From: Nocardioides sp. Root122 | GTDB taxonomy: Bacteria > Actinomycetota > Actinomycetes > Propionibacteriales > Nocardioidaceae | Direction of reading: 5' to 3' | Length of the DNA: 64,000 bases | Assembly: GCF_001425025.1 (NCBI RefSeq) | Contig: NZ_LMDE01000014.1 | Coordinates: 1-64,000, forward strand | Notes under the pieces: generated by a model | Seen by the model: only the letters and a program-made list of their open reading frames with translations | What the model was told of the DNA's origin: nothing | Database searches by the model: none | Made by a program: the position numbers and the translations under genes | Shown here: in pieces, positions 1-8,821 of the stretch | How positions within the stretch are numbered: the stretch's first letter is position 1 | Layout: every line of letters begins with the position of its first letter

Positions 1-87
1 CCTCGCAAGCGCCACGGCTTTCGCACCCCTGCCGAGATGCTCGAGAAGATACTGACCAAGACCGCTGACAACCACGGTGTTGCGTGA
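1..87 (+). mobile_element. 3' end of an IS30-family-like transposase gene
   Basis: Reading frame 1 is open from the window edge to a TGA at 85-87 and ends PRKRHGFRTPAEMLEKILTK followed by eight more residues. The pattern (R)PRK..GF.TPAE is what the C-terminal tail of IS30-type DDE transposases looks like. The rest of the element lies outside the window. It points toward a truncated molybdenum hydroxylase gene on the other strand, so the insertion probably broke that gene. The element end should lie just after the stop codon, within roughly 88-108, but I cannot define its inverted repeat from one end only. Confidence 0.7.
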
Positions 88-1097
88 CTACCTAGATTCC
101 GCCGGTCGACGTAGGTCTTGAGGCGAGCGGTGGGTGCCCAGCTCTGGTGGTCGACGGCGATCAGCCGGCCCTCGGCGTCGGCCGAGAGCCGGACCCGCTG
201 CGCGCTCGCCGGCCGGTGGCCGACGCTGCGGAACATCTGCTGGCGCGTCATCGCGTACTTCACCGGGCGGCCGGGCAGCAGCCGGGCGGCCATCGCGACC
301 AGCACCAGGTGCGGGTGTGGCCAGCCCTTGGTGCCGAACGAGCCGCCGACGTAGGGCGAGACCACCTCGAGCTGGCCGGGCAGCAGGCCGAGGACCGGGC
401 CGAGCAGCGCGCCGAGCAGGCCGGTGCCCTGGTTGGTGTCGAACAGGGTGAGCCGGGTGGCCCGCGGGTTGACGGCCGGGACGTCGTGCCAGATCGCAGT
501 GACGGCGTGCGGCTCGATCGGGGAGTGGAACTCCATCGGCGTCGTGTAGTCGGCCTCGACGAGGATGCCCTCCTCGAGGCCCCGGTCGACGTCGCCGCGC
601 TCGTAGTAGCCGTGCTTGAAGGCGTTGACCCGGCGCGGCACGAAGGACTCCGGGTGGTCGATGGCGAAGCCGAGCTCGGCCGGCTCCTCGTCGTACTCGA
701 CGTGGACCAGGCCGGCAGCCTCCCGCGCCACCTGCGGGGAGTCGGCGACGACGGCGCCGACGAGCTCGCCGCGGTAGGAGACCTTGGGCGACTGCAGGAT
801 CGTCAGCGCCGCATCGGTGCGCACCAGGATCCGCGGCGCGTTGGCGTGCGTGAGCACGAGGCGTACGCCTGGGAGGGCGCTCGCCGCCGCGTCGTCGATG
901 CGGGTGATGCGACCGCGCGCGATCGTGGAGACGAGGGGGAAGAGGTAGGTGGGCTCCTCGACCGGCTGCTCGTAGGCGTAGGGCGCCGAACCGGTGACCT
1001 TGAGGGGCGCGTCGACACGCATGCGGTCGCTGCCGATGGCGGGCCGCGCCGTCTCGGCGGATGCGTCCGTCCGGACCGGGGGGAGGGTCGTGGTCAT
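88..1097 (-). pseudogene. Xanthine dehydrogenase-family molybdopterin-binding large subunit, truncated at its 3' side
   Basis: The frame starts at ATG 1097 (MTTTLPPVRTDAS) and overlaps the stop of the upstream FAD subunit gene by ATGA. About 330 residues are recognisable: the a/b hammerhead domain (RVDAPLKVTGSAPYAYE; later YRGELVGAVVADSPQVAREA) and the first molybdopterin-binding part, including PYVGGSFGTKGWPHPHL. Family members have about 700-770 residues, so more than half is missing. After about position 110 the frame runs into the IS30-like end and stays open to the window edge without family similarity. Large subunits of this family bind the molybdenum cofactor and carry the catalytic site for aldehyde or purine oxidation, so this copy should be inactive unless the remainder lies beyond the element. 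Interruption by the insertion sequence is inferred from the adjacency. Confidence 0.75.
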
Positions 1098-2080
1098 GCC
1101 GCGCTCCCCTCGGCCAGCCGGGCCAGCGTGTCGACCACCGTGTTGCGGACCAGCGGGACCTTGAACGCGTTGTCGCGCCCGGGGCGCGCCGCCTCGAGCT
1201 CGGCCTCGATCGCGCTGCGGTAGGCCACCTCGGTGGCGGGCTCCCCCCGCAGCGCGGCCTCGGCGACCAGCGCCCGGTGCGGTTTGTGCGAGACCCCGCC
1301 GAGCGCGAGCCGGACGTCACGCACCACGCCGTCCTCGACGTCGAGCGCCGCGGCGACCGAGACCAGCGCGAAGGCGTACGACGCCCGCTCGCGCACCTTG
1401 CGGTAGCGCGACCGGGTCGCCATCGGCAGCGGCGGCAGCTCCACGGCGAGCACCAGCTCGCCGGGCTCGAGCGTGGTGTCGAGGTCGGGCCGGTCGCCGG
1501 GCAGGCGGTGGAGGTCGGCGAACGCGATGCGACGCTCGCCGCTCCGGCCGGCGACCACCACCTCCGCGTCGAGTGCGGCGAGGGGCACGCAGAGGTCGGA
1601 GGGATGGACCGCGACGCAGTCGTCCGAGGCACCGATGAGCGCGTTGTGGCGGCCCAGGCCCTCGACCGCCGAGCAGCCGGTGCCGGGCTCGCGCTTGTTG
1701 CACGGTGTGGTGAGGTCCTGGAAGTAGACGCAGCGGGTCCGCTGGAGCAGGTTGCCGCCGGTGGTGGCCATGTTGCGCAGCTGCCCGGACGCGCCGGCGA
1801 CCAGCGCCTGGGTGACGAACGGGTAGCGGGTGCGCACGAGCGGGTGGGCGGCGAGGTCGCTGTTGCGCACGCCCGCACCGATCACCAGGCCGCCGTCCTC
1901 GCGCTCGCGCACCTCGGCCAGCGGCAGGCGGGAGATGTCGACGAGGCGGTCGGCCTCGCGGACGCCGAGCCGGAGGTGGTCGACCAGGTTGGTGCCGCCT
2001 GCGAGGTACACCCCGCCGTCGGCGGCGAGCGCGATGGCGTCCTCGACCGTGGCCGCTCGCTCGTAGGCGAAGGGCTTCAC
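1094..2080 (-). CDS. FAD-binding subunit of a xanthine dehydrogenase/aldehyde oxidoreductase (PaoB/YagS-like)
   Basis: A 328-residue protein of the CO dehydrogenase flavoprotein family, the middle electron carrier between the 2Fe-2S subunit and the molybdenum subunit. It has the N-terminal FAD motif AGGTNL (about 27-32) and the second FAD motif ATTGGN (about 105-110). Cysteines at about 117, 127 and 136, in the pattern RC.YF.D..TPCNKR.PG.GC, match the extra 4Fe-4S insertion known from PaoB/YagS-type periplasmic aldehyde oxidoreductases, so that subtype fits better than true xanthine dehydrogenase. The gene overlaps both neighbours by four bases (ATGA), which indicates tight translational coupling. 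It is intact although its partner large subunit is truncated. Confidence 0.88.
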   Translation of the reverse strand: MKPFAYERAATVEDAIALAADGGVYLAGGTNLVDHLRLGVREADRLVDISRLPLAEVREREDGGLVIGAGVRNSDLAAHPLVRTRYPFVTQALVAGASGQLRNMATTGGNLLQRTRCVYFQDLTTPCNKREPGTGCSAVEGLGRHNALIGASDDCVAVHPSDLCVPLAALDAEVVVAGRSGERRIAFADLHRLPGDRPDLDTTLEPGELVLAVELPPLPMATRSRYRKVRERASYAFALVSVAAALDVEDGVVRDVRLALGGVSHKPHRALVAEAALRGEPATEVAYRSAIEAELEAARPGRDNAFKVPLVRNTVVDTLARLAEGSAA

Positions 2081-2622
2081 GCCGCGCCTCCTTCAGACGT
2101 GGCGCCGGCGCGCGCCACGTCCTGGATGGCCTCGACGATGTTGACGTAGGCCCCGCAGCGGCACAGGTTGCCCGACATCCGCTCGCGCACCTCCGCATCG
2201 GTGAGCTCGACGCGGGTCTCGGCCACGTCCGGGCTGACGTGGCTGGGCATGCCGGCGCGCACCTCGTCGAGCATGGCGACCGCGGAGCAGACCTGGCCGG
2301 GGGTGCAGTAGCCGCACTGCAGCGCATCCCGGTCGGCGAACGCCTGCTGCATCGGACCGAGCCGGTCGGGAGTGCCGAGGCCGGCCGCCGTGGTCACCAC
2401 CGCACCGTCGTACGACGCCGCGAGCGCGAGGCAGGAGACGATGCGCCGCCCGCCGGCGATCACCGTGCACGCGCCGCACTGGCCGTGGTCGCAGCCCTTC
2501 TTGACCGACGTCACGCCGAGCTCGTCGCGCAGGGCGTCGAGCACCGTCACCCGCGGGTCGAGGTCGAGCTGCCGGTCGGCGCCGTCGACGGTGAGCCGGA
2601 CGCTCACCTCGTGTGCTGTCAT
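2077..2622 (-). CDS. 2Fe-2S subunit of a xanthine dehydrogenase/aldehyde oxidoreductase (PaoA/YagT-like)
   Basis: The 181-residue protein starts at ATG 2622 (MTAHEVSVRL), chosen because GAGAGGA lies 8 bases upstream; the frame itself extends 21 codons further without a good ribosome-binding site. The N-terminal plant-ferredoxin-like domain has GCDHGQCGACTV (Cys 44, 49, 52) plus Cys 64. The C-terminal four-helix domain has CGYCTPGQ (Cys 103, 106) and GNLCRCGAY (Cys 154, 156). These give the two 2Fe-2S clusters that pass electrons from the molybdenum site to FAD. It is the first gene of the operon and is followed by an ATGA overlap with the FAD subunit. No Tat signal is seen at the chosen start, so a cytoplasmic enzyme is likelier than a periplasmic one. 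Confidence 0.9.
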   Translation of the reverse strand: MTAHEVSVRLTVDGADRQLDLDPRVTVLDALRDELGVTSVKKGCDHGQCGACTVIAGGRRIVSCLALAASYDGAVVTTAAGLGTPDRLGPMQQAFADRDALQCGYCTPGQVCSAVAMLDEVRAGMPSHVSPDVAETRVELTDAEVRERMSGNLCRCGAYVNIVEAIQDVARAGATSEGGAA

Positions 2623-2656
2623 CGACCGTTCCTCTCGAGGGTCTGTCGGTGGGACC

Positions 2657-2693
2657 ACGGTAGAGGGGTGGTGGGCACTTATCAACTGTCTGG
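2657..2693 (-). promoter_or_regulatory. Predicted promoter of the molybdenum hydroxylase operon with possible TetR half-site
   Basis: On the minus strand TTGATA (2680-2685) and TACCGT (2657-2662) are 17 bases apart, a good primary-sigma arrangement, about 35 bases before ATG 2622. CTGTCTGG (plus strand, 2686-2693) lies directly upstream of the -35 box and equals a half of the TetR-type palindrome found at 30308-30325. A regulatory link is only a suggestion. Confidence 0.45.
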
Positions 2694-2748
2694 TTAGTTA
2701 GTATCTCGGGGGTCGCGCACCTGCGGGAAGGCTCGCATACTGGGGAAC

Positions 2749-3135
2749 GTGGCAGTCGTCGACGACGTCCTCCCACTGGGTGACGAGCTCGAGCGGTCCT
2801 ACGTCGTGCAGGTCAGGGGCCGCCTGAAGCTGCGCGTCGGCTCGATCGTCTATGCCGCCTTCTCGACGGACGGGTCGGTCATGGGCTTCGCGTTCCCCAA
2901 GGAGGAGCGGCAGGCCCTGGTCGACAGCGACCCGCGCTTCCAGCTGCCTGACGCCTCCGACATGCGCTTCAACTGGGTGCACGCGACCCTGGCCGAGCTC
3001 GACCCGGTCGAGGCGCGCGAGCTCGTCGTCGACGCCTGGCGGATGGTGGTGCCGCACAAGGTCTCCCGCGCCTACGACGAGGCGCACCCCCGGGGGCCGG
3101 GTCCGCCCCGGCCGGACCGCCAGCGCACGTCGTAG
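2749..3135 (+). CDS. MmcQ/YjbR-like DNA-binding-fold protein
   Basis: The 128-residue protein from GTG 2749 contains FAFPKEERQALVDSDP, then LPDASDMRFNWVHATL and ELVVDAWRMVVPHKV, the conserved pattern of the MmcQ/YjbR (double-wing) family in actinobacteria. The biochemical role of these small proteins is not established; the fold resembles DNA-binding proteins. The last 15 residues are Pro/Arg-rich. GGGGA precedes the start by four bases, and CATACT lies seven bases upstream, so either a very short leader or a leaderless message is possible. It stands alone between the divergent hydroxylase operon and the downstream SGNH gene. Confidence 0.7.
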   Translation: MAVVDDVLPLGDELERSYVVQVRGRLKLRVGSIVYAAFSTDGSVMGFAFPKEERQALVDSDPRFQLPDASDMRFNWVHATLAELDPVEARELVVDAWRMVVPHKVSRAYDEAHPRGPGPPRPDRQRTS

Positions 3136-3199
3136 GCGGCCTCGATCCCCAGAATGGGGCAGGTCGACGCGATCGGACGGCCGGGACGTCGAGCGCTCC

Positions 3200-3205
3200 T
3201 ACCGT
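3200..3205 (+). promoter_or_regulatory. Leaderless-type -10 box TACCGT
   Basis: TACCGT is followed by six bases and GTG 3212, the spacing typical of leaderless actinobacterial transcripts. The GTG opens a 15-codon ORF rather than the SGNH gene. Confidence 0.45.
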
Positions 3206-3211
3206 GGCGGG

Positions 3212-3259
3212 GTGGAGGGGGACTCAGCGGCAGGCTCGGGGGGAGACGGACAGGGATGA
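3212..3259 (+). CDS. Possible leaderless mini-ORF coupled to the SGNH gene
   Basis: GTG 3212 opens a 15-codon frame (MEGDSAAGSGGDGQG) whose TGA (3257-3259) overlaps the ATG of the next gene (3256-3258) as ATGA. It is preceded at leaderless spacing by TACCGT. The Gly/Ser/Asp composition says nothing of function. I infer a coupling or leader peptide; it could be chance. See the similar arrangements at 18153-18224 and 40012-40050. Confidence 0.35.
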   Translation: MEGDSAAGSGGDGQG

Positions 3260-4086
3260 AGGCCGCCGTCGTCGTGAGGCGCGTGCTCCTCGGTGCTGCC
3301 GTCGTGGCCGCCGTGGGGGCGGTGGTGCTCGTCCGCTTCTGGGGCCCGCGCGAGCCGCAGCCGGCGCCCGACACGGCCGCCGAGTCCGTCGCGCCCGGCG
3401 AGCTCACCGCGGCCGCGGGCCAGCGGGTGTTCCTCGGGCACATGTCGATCGGGTGGAACCTCCTCGACGGGCTGAAGGAGCTCTACGCCGACAAGGACGT
3501 GCCCGAGCCCGACGTGGTCCAGGTCGCCCTCGACGCCCCGCCGCCGGACCTGCCGGCCGGCCAGGGGGCGATCGTCCATGCCGAGATCGGCACCAACGGC
3601 GACCCGCTCGGCAAGATCGAGAACTTCGACACCGTGATGCGCGGCGGGATGGCCGACACCGTCGACGTCGCGCTGGTGAAGCTCTGCTTCACCGACATCA
3701 CGGCCGGGACCGACGTCGACGCCGTGTTCTCGGCCTATCGCACGACGATGGACGACCTCGAGCGTGACTTCCCCGACGTGCGCTTCGTGCACACCACCGT
3801 CCCCCTGACGGCAGCGCCGTCGGGGATCAAGCAGCACCTCAAGGTGGTCGTGCGCGGCGACGACAACGCGGCGCGCGAGCGCTACAACACGCTCGTCCGC
3901 GAGGCCTACGGCAACGACGACCTCTTCGACATCGCGGCGGCCGAGGGCACCGCGGCCGACGGGGTCCGCACCGCCTCGCTCGCCACCGGCTGGGCCGACG
4001 GGGACCGCGAGCACCTCAACCAGGCCGGGTCCGCGATGCTCGCGGCCCGCTTCCTCGACGTACTCACGCAGACGGAGGACGGATGA
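3256..4086 (+). CDS. Secreted or membrane-anchored SGNH/GDSL-hydrolase-like protein
   Basis: A 276-residue protein starting at ATG 3256 (MKAAVVVRRVLLGAAVVAAV), with an N-terminal hydrophobic segment (about 7-26) acting as signal peptide or anchor. The body has FLGHMSIGWNLLDGL, then IGTNGDP, VALVKLCFTDITAGTD and, near the C-terminus, DREHLNQAGSAMLA, which resembles the catalytic Asp-x-x-His block of SGNH hydrolases. The usual GDS nucleophile block is not obvious (GHMSIGWN is in its place), so catalytic activity is uncertain. The start was chosen because the longer frame upstream has no signal sequence and because ATG 3256 overlaps the mini-ORF stop. It overlaps the methyltransferase gene by ATGA, so the two are cotranslated. 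Confidence 0.6.
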   Translation: MKAAVVVRRVLLGAAVVAAVGAVVLVRFWGPREPQPAPDTAAESVAPGELTAAAGQRVFLGHMSIGWNLLDGLKELYADKDVPEPDVVQVALDAPPPDLPAGQGAIVHAEIGTNGDPLGKIENFDTVMRGGMADTVDVALVKLCFTDITAGTDVDAVFSAYRTTMDDLERDFPDVRFVHTTVPLTAAPSGIKQHLKVVVRGDDNAARERYNTLVREAYGNDDLFDIAAAEGTAADGVRTASLATGWADGDREHLNQAGSAMLAARFLDVLTQTEDG

Positions 4087-4982
4087 ACACCCTCGAGCTG
4101 ACCGAGCCGGCACTCTTCCGGCACCACCTGGCCCGTCTCGAGGCCGAGGTGTCGATCCTCCCGGACCACCCTGAGGAGACGCCCGACTCGACGCTCCGCG
4201 CGCTGTGGTCGATGGCTGCCGGCACCCCGCTCTCGGTCGTGGCGGCCGCGGATCGCGACCTCGCTCCGCTCTCGGCCGAGGGCGAGCGCCTGCTCGCCGC
4301 ACTGGTGGAGCGTCGCGTCACCGGCTCCCCGCTCGCGCACCTGACCGGGCGGCAGAGCTTCATGGGGGTCGAGCTGCTGGCCGGGCCGGAGGCGCTGGTG
4401 CCCCGGATCGAGACCGAGATCCTCGGTCGTACGGCGCTCGACCTGGTCCGCGCGACCGACGGGTCGACCGTCATCGACCTCTGCACGGGCGCCGGCAACC
4501 TCGCTGCAGGCGTGGCGGTGGCGGCCCCGCACCTCACCATCCACGCGGCCGACCTGTCGACCGCGGCCGTCGGTCTGGCGCGCGCCAACATGCTCTTCAT
4601 CGACGCCGCCGACCGCGTCACCCTGCACGAGGGCGACCTGTTCGACGCGCTTCCCGACGACCTCCACGGCACCGCCGACGTGGTGATCTGCAACCCGCCC
4701 TACATCTCCTCGGCGAAGGTCGGCGAGATGCCCGCGGAGATCTCCGAGCACGAGCCCCGCCTTGCCTTCGACGGGGGCAGCCTCGGGTTGTCGATCGTCG
4801 GGCGGCTGGTGCAGGAGGCCCCCGCGTGGCTGCGGCCGGGTGGCTGGCTCTGCTTCGAGATCGGTCTCGGCCAGGGTCCCTACTGGCAGAAGAGGGTGCT
4901 CCGCTTCCCCGGGTGGGCCGAGGTCGGTGCGGTCGAGGACGACGAGGGCAACGTCCGGGTGGTCACCGCGCGTCGCGAGTGA
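4083..4982 (+). CDS. PrmC/HemK-like class I methyltransferase
   Basis: A 299-residue SAM-dependent methyltransferase. Residues of about 70-120 include SPLAHLTGRQSFMGVEL and ALVPRIETEILG, like the N-terminal helper region and the PR.ETE motif of PrmC. VIDLCTGAGNLA is the SAM-binding motif I, and ICNPPYISS (about 202-210) carries the NPPY motif of enzymes that methylate planar nitrogens such as the glutamine of release factors. The canonical prmC usually sits beside prfA, which is absent here, so this may be a paralogue with another target. It starts within the SGNH gene stop (ATGA) and ends 18 bases before the convergent MFS gene. Confidence 0.75.
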   Translation: MNTLELTEPALFRHHLARLEAEVSILPDHPEETPDSTLRALWSMAAGTPLSVVAAADRDLAPLSAEGERLLAALVERRVTGSPLAHLTGRQSFMGVELLAGPEALVPRIETEILGRTALDLVRATDGSTVIDLCTGAGNLAAGVAVAAPHLTIHAADLSTAAVGLARANMLFIDAADRVTLHEGDLFDALPDDLHGTADVVICNPPYISSAKVGEMPAEISEHEPRLAFDGGSLGLSIVGRLVQEAPAWLRPGGWLCFEIGLGQGPYWQKRVLRFPGWAEVGAVEDDEGNVRVVTARRE

Positions 4983-5000
4983 GCCGCCTCAGCGCGACGC

Positions 5001-6260
5001 TCACGTCGCTGACACGACCAGCGCGGGCGTCCGGCGCAGGACCGTCACCATGGCGGCCGCGGCCAGGAGGAGCACGGTGGTGAGCGCAACGACACCGGGC
5101 CAGCCGGCGAGGGTCCAGGCCGTGCTGCCGAGGTTGCCGAAGACCGACGAACCCACGTAGTAGGCGAAGAGGTAGAACGCCGCCGCCTGCCCGGTGCTGG
5201 CGCCGGCGAGGTGGGCGCGCGCCGTGACCCAGCCGCTCGCGAGGCCGTGCACGCAGAAGAAGCCGACCGTCAGCACGGCCATCCCCAGCACGATCACGGG
5301 GAGCGAGCTGCTGAGCGTGAGCCACACCCCGACCAGGGCGAGCCCGCACCCGGCGGGGATCGTGGCCCGGCGCCCGATCCGGTCCGCGATGCGTCCGGAG
5401 GCCGCGGAGCTCACCGAGCCGAGGGCGTACACCAGGAAGACGAGGCTGATGGTGCCGACCGAGAGGCCGTACGGCGCCGAGCTGAGCCGGAAGCCGAGGG
5501 CGTTGAACACCGCGACCAGCGATCCGACGGCGCAGGCCCCCAGCAGGTAGAGGGCCAGCAGGGCGCGGTCGGCCAGCGCGCCGTGCGCCATCGCGAGGAC
5601 GGCAGCGGGGCTCGCCGGGCGGGGCACGAAGTTCCTCGAGGCGGGCAGCATCCGGGCCACGACCAGTGCGCTGGCGAAGGCGAAGGCTGCCGCAGCAGCC
5701 AGGCCCCAGCGCCACCCGGCGAGGTCGGCGATCGGCGCGGTGACGAGCCGGCTGGCCATGCCGCCGAGGGCGGTGCCGCCGATGTAGAGGCCGAAGGCGC
5801 GTCCGTGCGCGGACGGGTGGACCTCCTCGCGCAAGTACGCCGTCGCCACCGCCGGCAGGCCGGCGAGGGTCACGCCCTGCAGCATGCGCAAGCCGACCAG
5901 CACGTGCCAGGTCGGCGCCAGCGCGCACCCGAGCGCGACCACCGCGGAGGTCCACAGGGAGACGTGGACCAGGCGGGTGCGCCCGACGGCCTCCGAGACC
6001 GGTCCGGCGACCAGGAGGGTGACCGCCAGCGCGGCCGTGGTCAGCGAGAGGGCGAGGGTGCTGTGGCTCGGCGACACGGCGAAGACGTGGACCAGGTCCG
6101 GCAGCAGCGCCTGGACGTCGTAGAGCAGCACGAAGGTGGCCATGCCGGCGGCGAACATCGCCGTCATCACCCGGCGGTAGCCCGCGGTCCCCGGCACGTA
6201 CAGCGATGCCGCCGGGGCGGCCGGCACGGGGCGGGGACGGTGCGGAGCAGAGGTGGTCAC
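5001..6260 (-). CDS. MFS transporter, YnfM-like
   Basis: A 419-residue major facilitator protein with about twelve membrane segments. GTG 6260 (MTTSAPHRPRPVPAAP) was chosen instead of the far longer open frame because the upstream extension is Ser/Arg-rich low-quality sequence overlapping the divergent regulator, and because GACCAT lies six bases before GTG. The first helix is followed by DVQALLPDLV and the loop GPVSEAVGRTRLV, the conserved GxxxDxxGR-type loop 2-3 with variation. The second half repeats it as SGRIADRIGRR. The arrangement with a divergent LysR gene is like ynfM/ynfL of enterobacteria, suggesting efflux of a small molecule sensed by the regulator; the substrate is unknown. Confidence 0.8.
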   Translation of the reverse strand: MTTSAPHRPRPVPAAPAASLYVPGTAGYRRVMTAMFAAGMATFVLLYDVQALLPDLVHVFAVSPSHSTLALSLTTAALAVTLLVAGPVSEAVGRTRLVHVSLWTSAVVALGCALAPTWHVLVGLRMLQGVTLAGLPAVATAYLREEVHPSAHGRAFGLYIGGTALGGMASRLVTAPIADLAGWRWGLAAAAAFAFASALVVARMLPASRNFVPRPASPAAVLAMAHGALADRALLALYLLGACAVGSLVAVFNALGFRLSSAPYGLSVGTISLVFLVYALGSVSSAASGRIADRIGRRATIPAGCGLALVGVWLTLSSSLPVIVLGMAVLTVGFFCVHGLASGWVTARAHLAGASTGQAAAFYLFAYYVGSSVFGNLGSTAWTLAGWPGVVALTTVLLLAAAAMVTVLRRTPALVVSAT

Positions 6261-6317
6261 CGCTCGATGGTCCGCGTCGAGAAGACATACGTCCAATGTC
6301 GTCTGCGGGTGATGTCC

Positions 6318-6335
6318 ATACGTCAGGCGTATGGT
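6318..6335 (+). promoter_or_regulatory. LysR-type operator overlapping the -10 box of the LysR gene
   Basis: ATACG-TCAGG-CGTAT (6318-6332) is a perfect inverted repeat and fits T-N11-A, the LysR-type core. It overlaps TATGGT (6330-6335), which lies seven bases before GTG 6343. This predicts autorepression of the regulator and control of the divergent MFS gene. A second half-site CATACGTC occurs about 33 bases upstream near 6287-6294. Confidence 0.6.
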
Positions 6336-6342
6336 GGCGCGC

Positions 6343-7209
6343 GTGCTGATCCGCGACCTCGAGTGGCTGCTGGCGCTGGCGGAGCACGGCCACGTCACGG
6401 ACGCTGCGGCCGCGCTCGGCACCAGCCAGCCGACCGTGTCACGCGCGCTGGCACGCATCGAGGGCGAGCTCGGCGTCCGGGTCTTCGAGCGGGTGCCGAC
6501 CGGCATCGTGACCACCGCCGACGGCGAGCTGGTCCTGGAGTCGGCGCGGGAGCTGGTCGCCGGCCACCAGCGGCTGCGGGCGACGCTGGCCAACCGGCTC
6601 GACCCCGACACCGGCGTCGTACGCCTCGCGTTCCTGGACTCGATGGCCACCACCGTGCTGCCGCGGCTGCTGCGCGGCTTCCACGAGCACGCGCCGCGGA
6701 TCAAGGTCGTGCTGAGCCAGGAGCCCGCCCACGAGATCCGGCGCGACCTCGACCACGGGGCCGCCGAGCTCGGGCTGACCATGGCGCGCCCGGAGGACGG
6801 CTACGCCCGGCTGCCGGTGCAGGAGGAGCGCCTCGTCGTCGTCGTGCCGCCCACCCACCGGCTGGCCCGGCGCAAGCGGGTCGACCTCACCGAGCTCGCC
6901 GACGAGGAGATGGTGATGATCCCGCCGGGCTTCGGGCACCGGGCGCTCGTCGACGAGCTGCTCGCCGATGCGGGCGTCGCACCCCGGGTGTCCTTCGAGA
7001 GCGCCGACCTGGCCACCATCGAGGGACTCGTCGCCGCCGGCCTGGGCATCGGCGTCGTCCCCGTCGCGTTCGCCGGGGTCTCCGGCACCGTCGGGCTCAC
7101 GCTCACCACCCCCGCCGCGCACCGCACCATCTCGCTGGTCTGGCGCACCGACCGACCCCTCGCCCCGCCCGCCCAGCGCTTCCTGGACTTCGTGCGCACC
7201 TGGGCCTGA
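6343..7209 (+). CDS. LysR-family transcriptional regulator
   Basis: A 288-residue regulator beginning MLIRDLEWLLALAEHGHVT, with the LysR winged helix-turn-helix in the first 60 residues (AAALGTSQPTVSRALARIEGE) and a periplasmic-binding-protein-like effector domain (about 90-288; GVVRLAFLDSMATTVLP starts it). GTG 6343 was preferred over ATG 6331 because TATGGT sits seven bases upstream of it and because the T-N11-A operator would otherwise cover the start codon. It is divergent from the MFS exporter by about 80 bases, so it most likely controls that exporter and itself. Confidence 0.85.
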   Translation: MLIRDLEWLLALAEHGHVTDAAAALGTSQPTVSRALARIEGELGVRVFERVPTGIVTTADGELVLESARELVAGHQRLRATLANRLDPDTGVVRLAFLDSMATTVLPRLLRGFHEHAPRIKVVLSQEPAHEIRRDLDHGAAELGLTMARPEDGYARLPVQEERLVVVVPPTHRLARRKRVDLTELADEEMVMIPPGFGHRALVDELLADAGVAPRVSFESADLATIEGLVAAGLGIGVVPVAFAGVSGTVGLTLTTPAAHRTISLVWRTDRPLAPPAQRFLDFVRTWA

Positions 7210-7481
7210 GGCGGCGGACGCGCCCGGCACGTGCCTCCGGGCACATTGTGGGTAAAGCGGCGGCGGCTCCGGCCGAGGGGGTTCATTCGCGGCTCGGCTG
7301 TGGGTACGGTCACGAGGATCTCTCCGCCGTGAGGTGGATCGTGCCCCACCGGCAGCCGGCGTGGACCACCCCCTCCGCGCCACCACCGCGACGACGGTGA
7401 CGACCCCTGTCTCGACGCGTGCCGCGTGGCGCTCGTCGAGGACGTCTGCGCGACCTCACCCCCACTGCAAGGAGCTCCACC
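7210..7481 (+). other. Intergenic region and probable long 5' leader of the beta-helix gene
   Basis: No gene is apparent. The stretch is GC-rich with several short inverted segments (for example GTGG/CCAC around 7332-7350) and ends with AAGGAG (7469-7474), a strong ribosome-binding site seven bases before ATG 7482. I looked for known riboswitch cores, including c-di-AMP, and found none convincing. Confidence 0.3.
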
Positions 7482-8708
<1,227 letters not shown>

Positions 8709-8717
8709 TCACGACCC

Positions 8718-8760
8718 GGTCGGCCCCAGCCACCGCCGGATGTAGGTGGCGGGGTCGACC
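8718..8760 (+). terminator. Strong hairpin terminator after the beta-helix gene
   Basis: GGTCGGCCCC (8718-8727) pairs with GGGGTCGACC (8751-8760) with one G-U pair, then GCCACC with GGTGGC after one bulged base; ten-base loop. There is no U-tract, as is common for actinobacterial terminators. Confidence 0.7.
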
Positions 8761-8821
8761 GGTTCCGCGTGAGTTGCCCGGTTCTCCTCAGATCCCGCGC
8801 CGGCCTGCCGATCGTGAGTAC

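Noticed and set aside
7249..7481. c-di-AMP (ydaO) or other known riboswitch before the secreted beta-helix gene
   Set aside because: A few bases (GGGTAAAGC, GGGGGTTCA) look suggestive, but the conserved ydaO core ending is absent; a covariance-model search would settle it.
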